Part shown: piece by piece, positions 51,686 through 59,943 of the stretch
Numbering within the stretch: position 1 is the first letter of the stretch
Layout of the letters: each line of letters begins with the position of its first letter
Assembly: GCA_902613655.1 (NCBI GenBank)
Contig: CACMHR010000004.1
Location: 27,020 to 91,019, forward strand
DNA from: Anoxypelagibacter sp902613655
GTDB lineage: Bacteria; Pseudomonadota; Alphaproteobacteria; Pelagibacterales; Pelagibacteraceae
DNA length: 64,000 nucleotides
Reading direction: 5' to 3'
Position numbers and translations under genes: made by a program
Notes under the pieces: generated by a model
What the model was told of the DNA's origin: nothing
The model's database searches: none
Seen by the model: the letters and a program-made list of their open reading frames with translations, nothing else

Positions 51686-52868
51686 ACCATTATTAATTTA
51701 TTTATTTATATCATCTATTTTTCTTACATTGCTAGGCTCTATATGGAAAATAATGGCAACTCTTCAAGGATTAAAGTTAGCAGAAATTAATTTTAATATT
51801 AATTTTCTATTAGCCTTATTATTAAGCTGTGTTCTTATATTTATTGGTAAAAAAATAAACCGATTAATAAAAATATTAGTCTTTTCTTCTATTTTTACTG
51901 TTGTTTATATTTTGATTAATGAAAGTGCTCCAATTTGGTACAATTCTGGAGTTTTTCTAATAAGTTTATTTTTTACTAGTAGAGTCAAAAATTATGATTT
52001 GAGTTATCTTAAAGAAGATTTCATTTCTGAAAAAATTATTTTCGATTTTCTTTCTCTGTTTGCGATTGTCTTTTTTGCATTTGTAATTTTATTTCCATTT
52101 TATTTGATGTTTGTAACAAGTTTTAAAACTCAGGCTGCTTTATTATTTAATCCTTTAGATTTAAGTATTAATTTTACAAACAATCTTATGGAGGTTTTTA
52201 AATCTTATTTTGTAATTTTTAAAACATATGATTTTGGACGATATATTTATACGAGTTCTATAGTTTCAATAGGAACAGTAATTATTACTTTAATCTTTGC
52301 AATACCGGCGGCCTATGCTGTAGCTAGGCTAAACTTTTTTGGTAAAACTTTTTTATCAACATCAATATTAATTATATATATGTTTCCTGCCATTGTTTTA
52401 GTAATACCTCTTTACACCGTCTTTAGTCAGTTGGGATTAAGAAATTCAATTGAAGGTCTTTTAATTGTTTATACAGCAACAACACTGCCAGTAGCTATTT
52501 ATATGCTTCAAGGATATTTCAAAAGTATTCCAAAAGAAATTGAAGACGCTGGTCTTATAGATGGCCAAAACTGGTTTGGTATAATAGCTAAAATTATTAT
52601 TCCATTAAGTTTACCAGCAATTGCATCTGTAGCATTGTATGTTTTTATGATCGCGTGGAATGAGTTTTTATTTTCATTGATGTTTTTGGATAATCCAAAA
52701 TCATTTACTTTGTCTAGAGCAATTAATCATTTAACTGGAGATGCTGAAACACCTAGACAATATTTAATGGCTGGATCTGTTGTTGTGACTTTACCAATTC
52801 TTTTGATTTTTGTTTATTTTGAAAAATATCTTGTAAGTGGATTAACCGCAGGAAGCGTTAAGGGTTAA
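51675..52868 (+). CDS. Sugar ABC transporter permease (MalG/AglG type)
   Basis: Second membrane subunit, 397 residues from the ATG at 51675 (MRYKPLLIYL); an ATG at 51660 adds five residues. Three or so extra helices precede the usual MalG-like core, which has FVTSFKTQAALL, IPAAYAVARLNFFGK, and the EAA loop IPKEIEDAGLIDGQNWFGIIAKIIIPLSLPA. MFPAIVLVIPLYTVFSQLGL and FMIAWNEFLFSLMFL are typical of the family. Its stop overlaps the hydrolase start by one base (TAATG). Confidence 0.92.
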   Translation: MRYKPLLIYLFISSIFLTLLGSIWKIMATLQGLKLAEINFNINFLLALLLSCVLIFIGKKINRLIKILVFSSIFTVVYILINESAPIWYNSGVFLISLFFTSRVKNYDLSYLKEDFISEKIIFDFLSLFAIVFFAFVILFPFYLMFVTSFKTQAALLFNPLDLSINFTNNLMEVFKSYFVIFKTYDFGRYIYTSSIVSIGTVIITLIFAIPAAYAVARLNFFGKTFLSTSILIIYMFPAIVLVIPLYTVFSQLGLRNSIEGLLIVYTATTLPVAIYMLQGYFKSIPKEIEDAGLIDGQNWFGIIAKIIIPLSLPAIASVALYVFMIAWNEFLFSLMFLDNPKSFTLSRAINHLTGDAETPRQYLMAGSVVVTLPILLIFVYFEKYLVSGLTAGSVKG

Positions 52869-54127
52869 TGAAAGAAACAATCGAAATTGCAAAAGAAGTT
52901 TTAAAAAATAATAGAAGATCTGGTTACACGCTACCTACAAATAATGAATTATATCCTGCACAGTGGAATTGGGACTCGGCTTTCATAGCATTGGGATACT
53001 CATATTTTAATTTGGAGTATGCAATTGTAGAATTAGAAAAACTTATATCAGGTCAGTGGGATGATGGCATGATACCTCACATTCTATTTCATGATAATGA
53101 AGAAAGTTATTTTCCAAATCATAAAACATGGGATTGTGGTAATAAGATACCTTCTTCCGGTATTACACAGCCACCAATAATTGCAACAATAATTAAAAAA
53201 ATTGTAGACCAAAATAAATTAAATCAAAGTCAGTTAAAAAGAGTAGAAACTATAATAAAAAAATTAAAAAAATATTTGGACTGGTTTTTTAATTACAGAG
53301 ATACAAATAAAATAGGTCTTGTTTCAATTATCCATCCTTGGGAAAGTGGACTTGATAACTCTCCTATTTGGGACTCATCATTAGATAAAGTTAAAATTGA
53401 GAAAAATTTAAAGTATGAAAGAAGAGATCTTAATGTTTCAAGAAGTTCGAACAGACCTCTTAAAAAGGATTATGATGGTTATATAACTCTATTAAATCAA
53501 TTTAAAAAAGATAAATATAATCCAAGTAAAATTGTAAATGACTCAATGTTTAACGTGATTGATATTGGTTTTAATTCAATACTAATTAGAGCCACAAAAG
53601 ATCTTGTTGAGGTTGCAAAAAAATTTAATTTAGATTTTGCAGATCTTAAGAATAAAATATCAAAGTCAGAAGAAAGTTTAATAAAATTTTATAAAGATGA
53701 AGAACACAGTTTTTTTTCTTATGATTTTAAGAACCACAATTTAATTAAGGTAGATGCAATTTCTAATTATTTTGTATTGTTCGCAAACCTTCGAAATGAA
53801 GATATAAATAATAAAATTATTAACAAACTTAAGGAGTATAATTCACAGAATGAATATTTTTTTACAACAGTTAATCCTAAAGATAAAACTTTTGAAGAAA
53901 CAAGATATTGGAGGGGTCCTGTTTGGATAAATTCCAATTGGATAGTTTATCAAGGTTTGCTTGATAAAGATAAAAACTTTTCTAATTTAATTAAAAATAA
54001 GACTTTGGAATTATTGGAAAATAAAAAATTTCATGAATACTATAATTACAAAACTGGTGAATGTTTAGGGGCTAATAACTTTTCTTGGTCGGCGGCTTTG
54101 TATTTAGATTTAAAGCTAAATAATTAA
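52868..54127 (+). CDS. GH63-like glycoside hydrolase (MGH1/glucosylglycerate-hydrolase type)
   Basis: A 419-residue (alpha/alpha)6-barrel enzyme without a signal peptide, so it acts inside the cell. Marks of the mannosylglycerate/glucosylglycerate hydrolase group are PAQWNWDSAFIALG (about residues 30-43), DDGMIPHILFHD, HPWESGLDNSPIWD (156-169, with the acid candidate Asp163), TRYWRGPVWINSNW-type sequence (TRYWRGPVWI), and the end FHEYYNYKTGECLGANNFSWSAALYLDL. Trehalases share several of these. Overlap with the permease gene ties it to the imported substrate. Shares TTAA stop codons with the convergent ROK kinase. Confidence 0.84.
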   Translation: MKETIEIAKEVLKNNRRSGYTLPTNNELYPAQWNWDSAFIALGYSYFNLEYAIVELEKLISGQWDDGMIPHILFHDNEESYFPNHKTWDCGNKIPSSGITQPPIIATIIKKIVDQNKLNQSQLKRVETIIKKLKKYLDWFFNYRDTNKIGLVSIIHPWESGLDNSPIWDSSLDKVKIEKNLKYERRDLNVSRSSNRPLKKDYDGYITLLNQFKKDKYNPSKIVNDSMFNVIDIGFNSILIRATKDLVEVAKKFNLDFADLKNKISKSEESLIKFYKDEEHSFFSYDFKNHNLIKVDAISNYFVLFANLRNEDINNKIINKLKEYNSQNEYFFTTVNPKDKTFEETRYWRGPVWINSNWIVYQGLLDKDKNFSNLIKNKTLELLENKKFHEYYNYKTGECLGANNFSWSAALYLDLKLNN

Positions 54128-55029
54128 ATTAGATTTTGTCTTCCTAATAATGCAGCTCCTCTTACGCCGCTTGCGTCACCATAAATTGGTTTAAGAAAAA
54201 CCGTTTTAAGGCTTTTTTCATTAAGTAATTTTGCAGACATACTTTTAAGTTCATCTAAGAAATCAATTTCATTTGATACACCACCGCCAAAAACTATAGC
54301 GTCCGGGTCAATTGTTGTAATAATTATTACTAAACTTCTTGCTAGGTTTTCTTTATAGCTGATAATGAAGTTTGATGCATCAGCATCTTTAGCTCTATAT
54401 TTGCTAAATATTTCTTTTGCGGTTAATTTTTTTTTAAATAAAGTATTAAAATTTTTTTCAATTGATTTGCCAGATAGGTGTCCCTCTATTCTCTGCGAAA
54501 AATCAAATTTTACATTATTATCAATGTTGAATTTAATTTCTTTCAATGGCATTTGATTTAAGCTCCATTCACCGCCTAGACCGTTTGCTCCTGAGACAAT
54601 TTTTTTATTAATTACCAAACCACCCCCGCAACCAGAACCTAAAATAATTCCAAATACACTATTGTAGTGCCTTGCTGCTCCATCTAATGCTTCTGACAAA
54701 CTAAAACAATTTGCGTCGTTCTCAGAAAATACATCGTTATCAATTTTTTTTTTTAATTCAGTTATCAAACTTTTATCATTTAACCATATCGAATTATGTG
54801 CATTTTTAATTAAACCGGATGTACTATCAAGATTACCTGGGTGACAAATACCAACTACAAATTTTGAATTATATTTTTTTTGAAGTTTTTCAATAATATC
54901 TGTTATTACGATAATTGTTTTTCCAAAATCTTTTGGTGTTTCGGATCTATTTCTTTCTAATTCTTTATTATTATTGTCTAATAAAACATATTCTATTTTA
55001 GTAGCACCAAGGTCTATTCCAATTTGCAT
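54124..55029 (-). CDS. ROK-family sugar kinase (FrcK/glucokinase-like) lacking zinc ligands
   Basis: A 301-residue kinase. The phosphate loop GIDLGATKIEYVLLD is at residues 3-17, SENDANCFSLSEA holds the catalytic Asp105, and GIILGSGCGGGLVINKKIVSGANGLGGEW gives the sugar-binding block. The zinc segment GH...CxCG-x2-GCxE found in most ROK proteins is not there; 153-187 reads GEWSLN...RIEGHLSG, with no Cys. It is the fourth gene of an frcB-C-A-kinase run, as in the fructose/mannose frcBCAK system of rhizobia, so fructokinase or glucokinase activity is a fair guess. Confidence 0.85.
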   Translation of the reverse strand: MQIGIDLGATKIEYVLLDNNNKELERNRSETPKDFGKTIIVITDIIEKLQKKYNSKFVVGICHPGNLDSTSGLIKNAHNSIWLNDKSLITELKKKIDNDVFSENDANCFSLSEALDGAARHYNSVFGIILGSGCGGGLVINKKIVSGANGLGGEWSLNQMPLKEIKFNIDNNVKFDFSQRIEGHLSGKSIEKNFNTLFKKKLTAKEIFSKYRAKDADASNFIISYKENLARSLVIIITTIDPDAIVFGGGVSNEIDFLDELKSMSAKLLNEKSLKTVFLKPIYGDASGVRGAALLGRQNLI

Positions 55030-55823
55030 TAATTTTTATTAGTTCTATCAATTTCTTTGAGTTCTACTTCAAGCTTGTCGAGCTCTTCGCCGCCTGCCAT
55101 CATACCTAATAGTTTTTCTCTTGAAAGATCTTTTTTGTCGAAAGTACCCATGCTTTTACCTCTATTTAAAATTGTAAAACTATTTCCTACAGGATATGCA
55201 TGATGAACGTTATGTGTAATTAATATAACCCCCAAACCAGAAGCAGCTGCTTTTACAATATATTTTAGAACTACCGATGCTTGGTGAACACCGAGCGCAG
55301 AAGTTGGTTCATCTAGAATTAAAACTTTTGCACCAAAGTAAATTGCTCTAGAGATTGCCAAACATTGCCTTTCTCCACCTGACATTGTGCCGACAGCCTG
55401 AGATGGATCTCTAACATCAATTCCTATTTGGCCCATTCTTTCAGAAGCTATACTGTTTGCTTTATTAACATCAAAGGTTTTAAAAGGGCCAAACCCTTTC
55501 ATTGGTTCTCTTCCCATAAAAAAATTTCTAGTCACGCTCATCAAAGATACAAGAGCTAAATCTTGATAAACTGTTGCTATACCAAGGTCTAAGGCATCTC
55601 GTGGCGAGTCAAATACGGTTTGTTTTCCGTCAACTATGATTTCTCCCTCATCTGGTTTGTGAACTCCTGATAATGTTTTTATTAATGTTGATTTGCCAGC
55701 ACCATTATCGCCAAGTAAACACATGATTTGACCTTTTTTAATATGCATAGTTACATCTTTTAGAGCTATAACAGACCCAAAAAATTTACTTATATTATTA
55801 AATTCAACTAAATTATTTGACAT
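55029..55823 (-). CDS. frcA: Monosaccharide ABC transporter ATP-binding protein (FrcA-like)
   Basis: A half-size ATPase of 264 residues, as opposed to the double RbsA type. Walker A is GDNGAGKSTLIKTLSGVHKPDEG, then TVYQDLALVSLMSVTRNFFMGREP, the signature TMSGGERQCLAISRAIYFGAKVLILDEPTSALGVHQ, and ILITHNVHHAYPVG. The set fits FrcA of the fructose-type CUT2 systems. It overlaps both the permease and kinase genes by one base. Inositol transport is an alternative, given iolG upstream. Confidence 0.88.
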   Translation of the reverse strand: MSNNLVEFNNISKFFGSVIALKDVTMHIKKGQIMCLLGDNGAGKSTLIKTLSGVHKPDEGEIIVDGKQTVFDSPRDALDLGIATVYQDLALVSLMSVTRNFFMGREPMKGFGPFKTFDVNKANSIASERMGQIGIDVRDPSQAVGTMSGGERQCLAISRAIYFGAKVLILDEPTSALGVHQASVVLKYIVKAAASGLGVILITHNVHHAYPVGNSFTILNRGKSMGTFDKKDLSREKLLGMMAGGEELDKLEVELKEIDRTNKN

Positions 55824-56941
55824 TATTTATTCTCAGTAACTCTTCTTCTAATAAAATTGTTAAAAATAACAGCAATCAACATCATTGCTCCTAAAAAGAC
55901 TTTAAACCAATCAGTATCTACATCTGTATAATAAATTCCCATTGAAACTGTTCCAAATATTAAAGCACCAAACGCTGCCCCAATTGCAGAACCATAACCA
56001 CCGGTTAATAAACATCCTCCAACAACAGCAGCAACAATTGCTTCTAATTCTTTTAAAAAACCTCTCATTGTATCAGCTGACCCGGCATCTAATACTTGAA
56101 CACAAGCATAAATAGTTGCTGCCACTGCTGTTCCAATAAATAAACTAATTTTTACTCTGCCAACTGGTACACCGACGTTTCTAGCACCAAGCTTGTCTCC
56201 ACCAGAAGCAAATATCCAGTTACCATATCTTGTTTTCATTAATAACCATGTTGCAAAAATTGTCATTCCAACCCACCACAAAACCGATGCAGGAATACCA
56301 GTAGCTAAAGGTGTTCCGTCTTGTCTTAATGCTATAAGACCTAATGAACCCAACCATGTAAAGACTCCTTTGAATGCATCTGCAGAAAAAATCCATGCAA
56401 TTGGATCATTTTCGATCAGCACTCTTAAACCGGGAACCTGTGTTCTGCCTGTAATTAATCTTGTTAAAGCTAATGTTGCTCCACGTAAAATAAATAGCAT
56501 TGCAAGTGTTACAATAAAGGACGGTAAACCTGTTCTGACAACTAGTATACCATTTGCATATCCAACAAGAACAGCCATGGAGAAAGCAAACAGAATACTC
56601 GACCACAATGGCCAGCCCCAATAAATTGCTGGTATCGCTATACATATACCAGCAAAACCAATCATAGATCCAACTGATAAATCAAATTCTCCACCTATCA
56701 TTAAAAGTGCTGCAGCAATTGCAATTATTCCAAGATTGGCTGAGACTTCTAAAAAATTAATCGTTCCATATGCACTAAACATTCCAGTATCACCTGCAAC
56801 GATACCAAAAAAAATAAATACAAGGACTGATCCACCTAGTGCACCGAGTTCAGGTCTGTTTAATAAAACTTTTAAATTTGAAACTTTACGTAATCTTTCG
56901 TCTTTAGATTTGTTTTGAATGCTTTTTGACTTAACTGACAT
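55823..56941 (-). CDS. frcC: Monosaccharide ABC transporter permease (FrcC-like)
   Basis: A 372-residue CUT2 permease with about ten membrane segments. It shows AAALLMIGGEFDLSVGSMIGFAG, NGILVVRTGLPSFIVTLAMLFILRGATLALTRLITG, and the late LEAIVAAVVGGCLLTGGYGSAIGAAFGALIFG. The N-terminus has about 30 charged cytoplasmic residues. It starts 17 bases after the U-tract of a hairpin that separates it from the binding-protein gene. Confidence 0.9.
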   Translation of the reverse strand: MSVKSKSIQNKSKDERLRKVSNLKVLLNRPELGALGGSVLVFIFFGIVAGDTGMFSAYGTINFLEVSANLGIIAIAAALLMIGGEFDLSVGSMIGFAGICIAIPAIYWGWPLWSSILFAFSMAVLVGYANGILVVRTGLPSFIVTLAMLFILRGATLALTRLITGRTQVPGLRVLIENDPIAWIFSADAFKGVFTWLGSLGLIALRQDGTPLATGIPASVLWWVGMTIFATWLLMKTRYGNWIFASGGDKLGARNVGVPVGRVKISLFIGTAVAATIYACVQVLDAGSADTMRGFLKELEAIVAAVVGGCLLTGGYGSAIGAAFGALIFGTVSMGIYYTDVDTDWFKVFLGAMMLIAVIFNNFIRRRVTENK

Positions 56942-56958
56942 ATTTATTTGTTTTTGTT

Positions 56959-56994
56959 AAAAAAAAAGGCCTGGTTTTAAAACCAGGCCTTTTT
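56959..56994 (-). terminator. Perfect hairpin between frcB-like and frcC-like genes
   Basis: A 32-base perfect inverted repeat without spacer (56963-56994) has GGCCTGG...CCAGGCC in its arms, flanked by A and T runs. On the transcribed reverse strand a nine-T tract (56967-56959) forms and follows the stem. It is the third such element after a binding-protein gene in this window. Confidence 0.87.
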
Positions 56995-57003
56995 AAATTA
57001 TTT

Positions 57004-57924
57004 TTATCTATAACCTTGTGCTGCCCACTTAATTACTTTGCTAGCATTTTGTGGTGTAACGAAACCAGGTCCCGTCATAACAACGCCAGCTGGCATTGTT
57101 CCCCATCTCATATACTGAGCGAATATAGCTATAGGCAAATATCCTTGAAGATATTGTTGTTGGTCAATTAAGAACTCAACTTCTCCAGCTGCAGCAGCTT
57201 TAAGCATTCCTGGTGACATATCAAATGTTCCAAGTTTAATGCTGCCAGTTTTACCGGCAGATTTGATTGCTTTTAGAGCCGCTTCTCCAGAAAGTCCTGC
57301 ACCCAAAGTTAGAATAGTATCTACGCCACCAAGTTTTGCAGCAACAGCTTTTTGAATTTCTGTTGGGTCATTTGATGTACCAAGTATTTCTACTGGACCA
57401 CCAAAACCTTTTTTGAAACCAGCGCATCTTCTATCAAGTGCCACGTTACCAACTTCGTGGTTAACGCACAGTGCTTTTTTTCCACCAGCTGCTTTCATTT
57501 TTTGACCGCCACCTACACCTGCTTCAAACTCAGTTTGTCCAACGTGAGCGCTAATACCTAGTTTAGCGAAGTCATCTGAACCAGAGTTCATTGATACTAC
57601 TGGTATACCAGCAGCAATTGCAGCTTTAACAGATTTTCCTAAAGCCGCAGCGTCAGGTAAAGTGATCACAATACCTTTTGGTTTTTGTGAAACGGCGTTA
57701 TCAATTAATTTAGCCATTTCGACCATGTCGAATGTGCCTGGAGCTGTGTACTTGCATTTAATTTTCATATCTTTGCAAGCAGAGTCAACTCCGTTTTTAG
57801 CAACCGACCAAAATGGATCGTTAGCTTGTCCATGTGAAACAACGATTACATCGATCGCAAATGATGCAACAGACATCGCCATCCACGAAAGGAAAGCTAC
57901 TAATGTTAAATATATTTTTCTCAT
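57004..57924 (-). CDS. frcB: Monosaccharide ABC transporter, periplasmic binding protein (FrcB-like)
   Basis: A 306-residue binding protein with a signal peptide (1-23, ending ASFA). The family 4 fold has VIVVSHGQANDPFWSVAKNGVDSACKD, KPKGIVITLPDAAALGKSVKAAIAAGIPVVSMNSGSDD, ALCVNHEVGNVALDRRCAGFKKGF, and GTFDMSPGMLKAAAAGEVEFLIDQQQYLQGYLPI. Four cysteines in the mature part may pair. A strong GAGGGA Shine-Dalgarno sequence lies just before the ATG. FrcB-type ligands are fructose, ribose or mannose; adjacent iolG leaves myo-inositol possible. Confidence 0.9.
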   Translation of the reverse strand: MRKIYLTLVAFLSWMAMSVASFAIDVIVVSHGQANDPFWSVAKNGVDSACKDMKIKCKYTAPGTFDMVEMAKLIDNAVSQKPKGIVITLPDAAALGKSVKAAIAAGIPVVSMNSGSDDFAKLGISAHVGQTEFEAGVGGGQKMKAAGGKKALCVNHEVGNVALDRRCAGFKKGFGGPVEILGTSNDPTEIQKAVAAKLGGVDTILTLGAGLSGEAALKAIKSAGKTGSIKLGTFDMSPGMLKAAAAGEVEFLIDQQQYLQGYLPIAIFAQYMRWGTMPAGVVMTGPGFVTPQNASKVIKWAAQGYR

Positions 57925-58030
57925 TTTTCCCTCGTTATATTGTTATTTTAATTATTTTTATTTAAGCAAAAAAAAGATTAAAAGAAAAGGTAAGGATTTT
58001 TTATTTCAACCTTGGGTTTAAAAATTATTA

Positions 58031-58978
58031 TTAGATCGTAACAACTTTTTTTAATTTTAACGATTTAAATGCTGCATTAGCTATACAAAGTGATTTCTCG
58101 CCATCTTCGAAAGTAGATCTTGGTTTTTTGTTTTTGGTTACAAGATTATATAGATCGTTCAATTGGAGTTTGTAAGCGATTTTATATCTGTCTATAAAAA
58201 AATTATATTTCCGCTTATTGTCTGATATTAACATTCCTTTATTACCGAATATTTCTACTCTTTGATCGTATCCAAATTTACAGTGTCTAGAGTTATTAAT
58301 AACTGTGATTACCCCTTTTCTAGATTTTAAAACACATGAAGCAATTTCATAATCTTTAATTTTTTTAAATCTTGAGTCAGATAAATTGGTTGCGGATGCA
58401 AAGATTTCTTTAATTGGATCTTTGCCAAGATAAAATCTGGCTAAGTCAAAATCATGAATTGTCATATCTCTAAATATTCCTCCTGAATTTTTTAAATAAT
58501 TAAAGGAAGGAGGTGCTGGGTCACGGCTTGTAATGATTATTTTTTCCAACTTACCGATTTTTCCAGACAAAAGAGATTTTTTGAGATGATAATGTCCTGG
58601 ATCGTAACGCCGATTAAAACCCAATTGTATTTTAGGTTTAAATCTTTTAATTTTTTTTCTACATTTAACTACTCTTTGAATATTAAGATCTAAAGGTTTT
58701 TCACAAAAGATTATTTTTTTGTGTTTTGCAGCTAATGAAATTAAAGGTATATGTGTCGAAGTCGTAGATGAAATAAAAATTACTTTTATATTTTTGTCTT
58801 TGAACGCAATATTTGGATTTTTAATATATGTTGATTTGAGTTTTTTCGCAGCTCTTATAGAAAGTTTTTTATTGATATCAAATACATACTTAAGATTAAA
58901 TTTTTTATTCATCTTTAAGTTTTGAGCATGCATTACACCAATTCTTCCAAGGCCAAATAATGCAACATTAATTTTCAT
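58031..58978 (-). CDS. iolG: Inositol 2-dehydrogenase
   Basis: Oxidises myo-inositol to scyllo-inosose with NAD. The 315-residue protein has VALFGLGRIGVMHAQNL at the start, the catalytic Lys in KIIFCEKPLDLNIQRV, KIQLGFNRRYDPG, and GGIFRDMTIHDFDLARFYLGKDP, which carries the active-site Asp and His. This last block is nearly diagnostic for IolG/IdhA. It is divergent from iolE across 63 bases and lies upstream of the frcBCA-like genes on the same strand. Confidence 0.92.
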   Translation of the reverse strand: MKINVALFGLGRIGVMHAQNLKMNKKFNLKYVFDINKKLSIRAAKKLKSTYIKNPNIAFKDKNIKVIFISSTTSTHIPLISLAAKHKKIIFCEKPLDLNIQRVVKCRKKIKRFKPKIQLGFNRRYDPGHYHLKKSLLSGKIGKLEKIIITSRDPAPPSFNYLKNSGGIFRDMTIHDFDLARFYLGKDPIKEIFASATNLSDSRFKKIKDYEIASCVLKSRKGVITVINNSRHCKFGYDQRVEIFGNKGMLISDNKRKYNFFIDRYKIAYKLQLNDLYNLVTKNKKPRSTFEDGEKSLCIANAAFKSLKLKKVVTI

Positions 58979-59041
58979 TTAATAAATTTTTTATTGTTTT
59001 TAGTACTGATATCTAGCATTATCCTAACAAATATAAATAAA

Positions 59042-59941
59042 ATGTCAGTAAAATTAGGAATAGCACCAATAGCCTGGAGTAATGATGATATGCCAGAACT
59101 TGGAGGTGAAACATCTCTTGAAACCTGTTTGTCTGAGGCAAGACAGGCTGGTTTTACTGGTGTAGAGTCAGGGGGTAAATTTCCACGAACATCAGATGAA
59201 TTAATTCCAATATTAAATAAATTTGATATTAAATTATGTTCTGGCTGGTATGGAGCAAATTTATTAAAACGGACAGTTAAAGAAGAAATGGAAAATATAA
59301 GAGGTCAATTAAATTTATTTAAAGACTGTAAAGCACCATGTATAGTTTTTGCTGAAGTAACCGACTCAATTCAAGGTGACGAAAATAAGCCATTATCTAA
59401 AAGACCAACTCTAGATAATGATACTTGGATTTCCTATTGCAAAAAAATTAATGAAGTTGGAAAAAGACTTGAAGACGAAGAAATGCCGTTAGCTTATCAT
59501 CATCATATGGGTACTGTTATACAGTCAGAAGAGGACACGATCAGATTGATGCAAGAAACCAATGACTCAGTTAAACTTACAATTGATACTGGGCATATGT
59601 TATTTGCAGGTGGGGATTATTTAAAAATAATAAAAGATTTTAAAGAAAAAATTGCTCACGTGCATTGCAAAGATATGAGAGAAAGTGTTTTAAAAAAATC
59701 TATATCTAAAAATTTAAGTTTTCGACACGCGTTTCTTGAAGGCGCTTTTACTGTTCCGGGTGATGGTTGCATAGATTATAAACCTGTTTTAGATCAACTT
59801 AAAAAAAATGATTATAATAGTTGGTTAGTTGTTGAGGCTGAACAAGACCCAAAAAAAGCTAACCCATTTGAGTACGCAAAAAAAGGTTATTCTTATTTAA
59901 AAAAAACCGCAACTAAAGCTGGATTTGAAATCATTAAATAA
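59042..59941 (+). CDS. iolE: Inosose dehydratase (2-keto-myo-inositol dehydratase)
   Basis: Removes water from scyllo-inosose to give the trihydroxycyclohexane-dione used by IolD. The start chosen is MSVKLGIAPIAWSNDDMPELGGE at 59042; a longer in-frame start adds a hydrophobic stretch atypical of the family. The TIM-barrel shows ETCLSEARQAGFTGVESGGKFP, LAYHHHMGTVIQSEEDTIRLM, LTIDTGHMLFAGGD, KIAHVHCKDMRESV, and VVEAEQDPKKANP, holding the metal ligands Glu, Asp and His. The 299-residue length fits IolE. Confidence 0.95.
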   Translation: MSVKLGIAPIAWSNDDMPELGGETSLETCLSEARQAGFTGVESGGKFPRTSDELIPILNKFDIKLCSGWYGANLLKRTVKEEMENIRGQLNLFKDCKAPCIVFAEVTDSIQGDENKPLSKRPTLDNDTWISYCKKINEVGKRLEDEEMPLAYHHHMGTVIQSEEDTIRLMQETNDSVKLTIDTGHMLFAGGDYLKIIKDFKEKIAHVHCKDMRESVLKKSISKNLSFRHAFLEGAFTVPGDGCIDYKPVLDQLKKNDYNSWLVVEAEQDPKKANPFEYAKKGYSYLKKTATKAGFEIIK

Positions 59942-59943
59942 CT

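Noticed and set aside
37525..59941. Carbohydrate region as a genomic island with mobile-element borders
   Set aside because: I see no integrase, transposase, attachment repeats or tRNA at its edges, and base composition by eye is the same as around it. It may be a variable region, but transfer is not shown.
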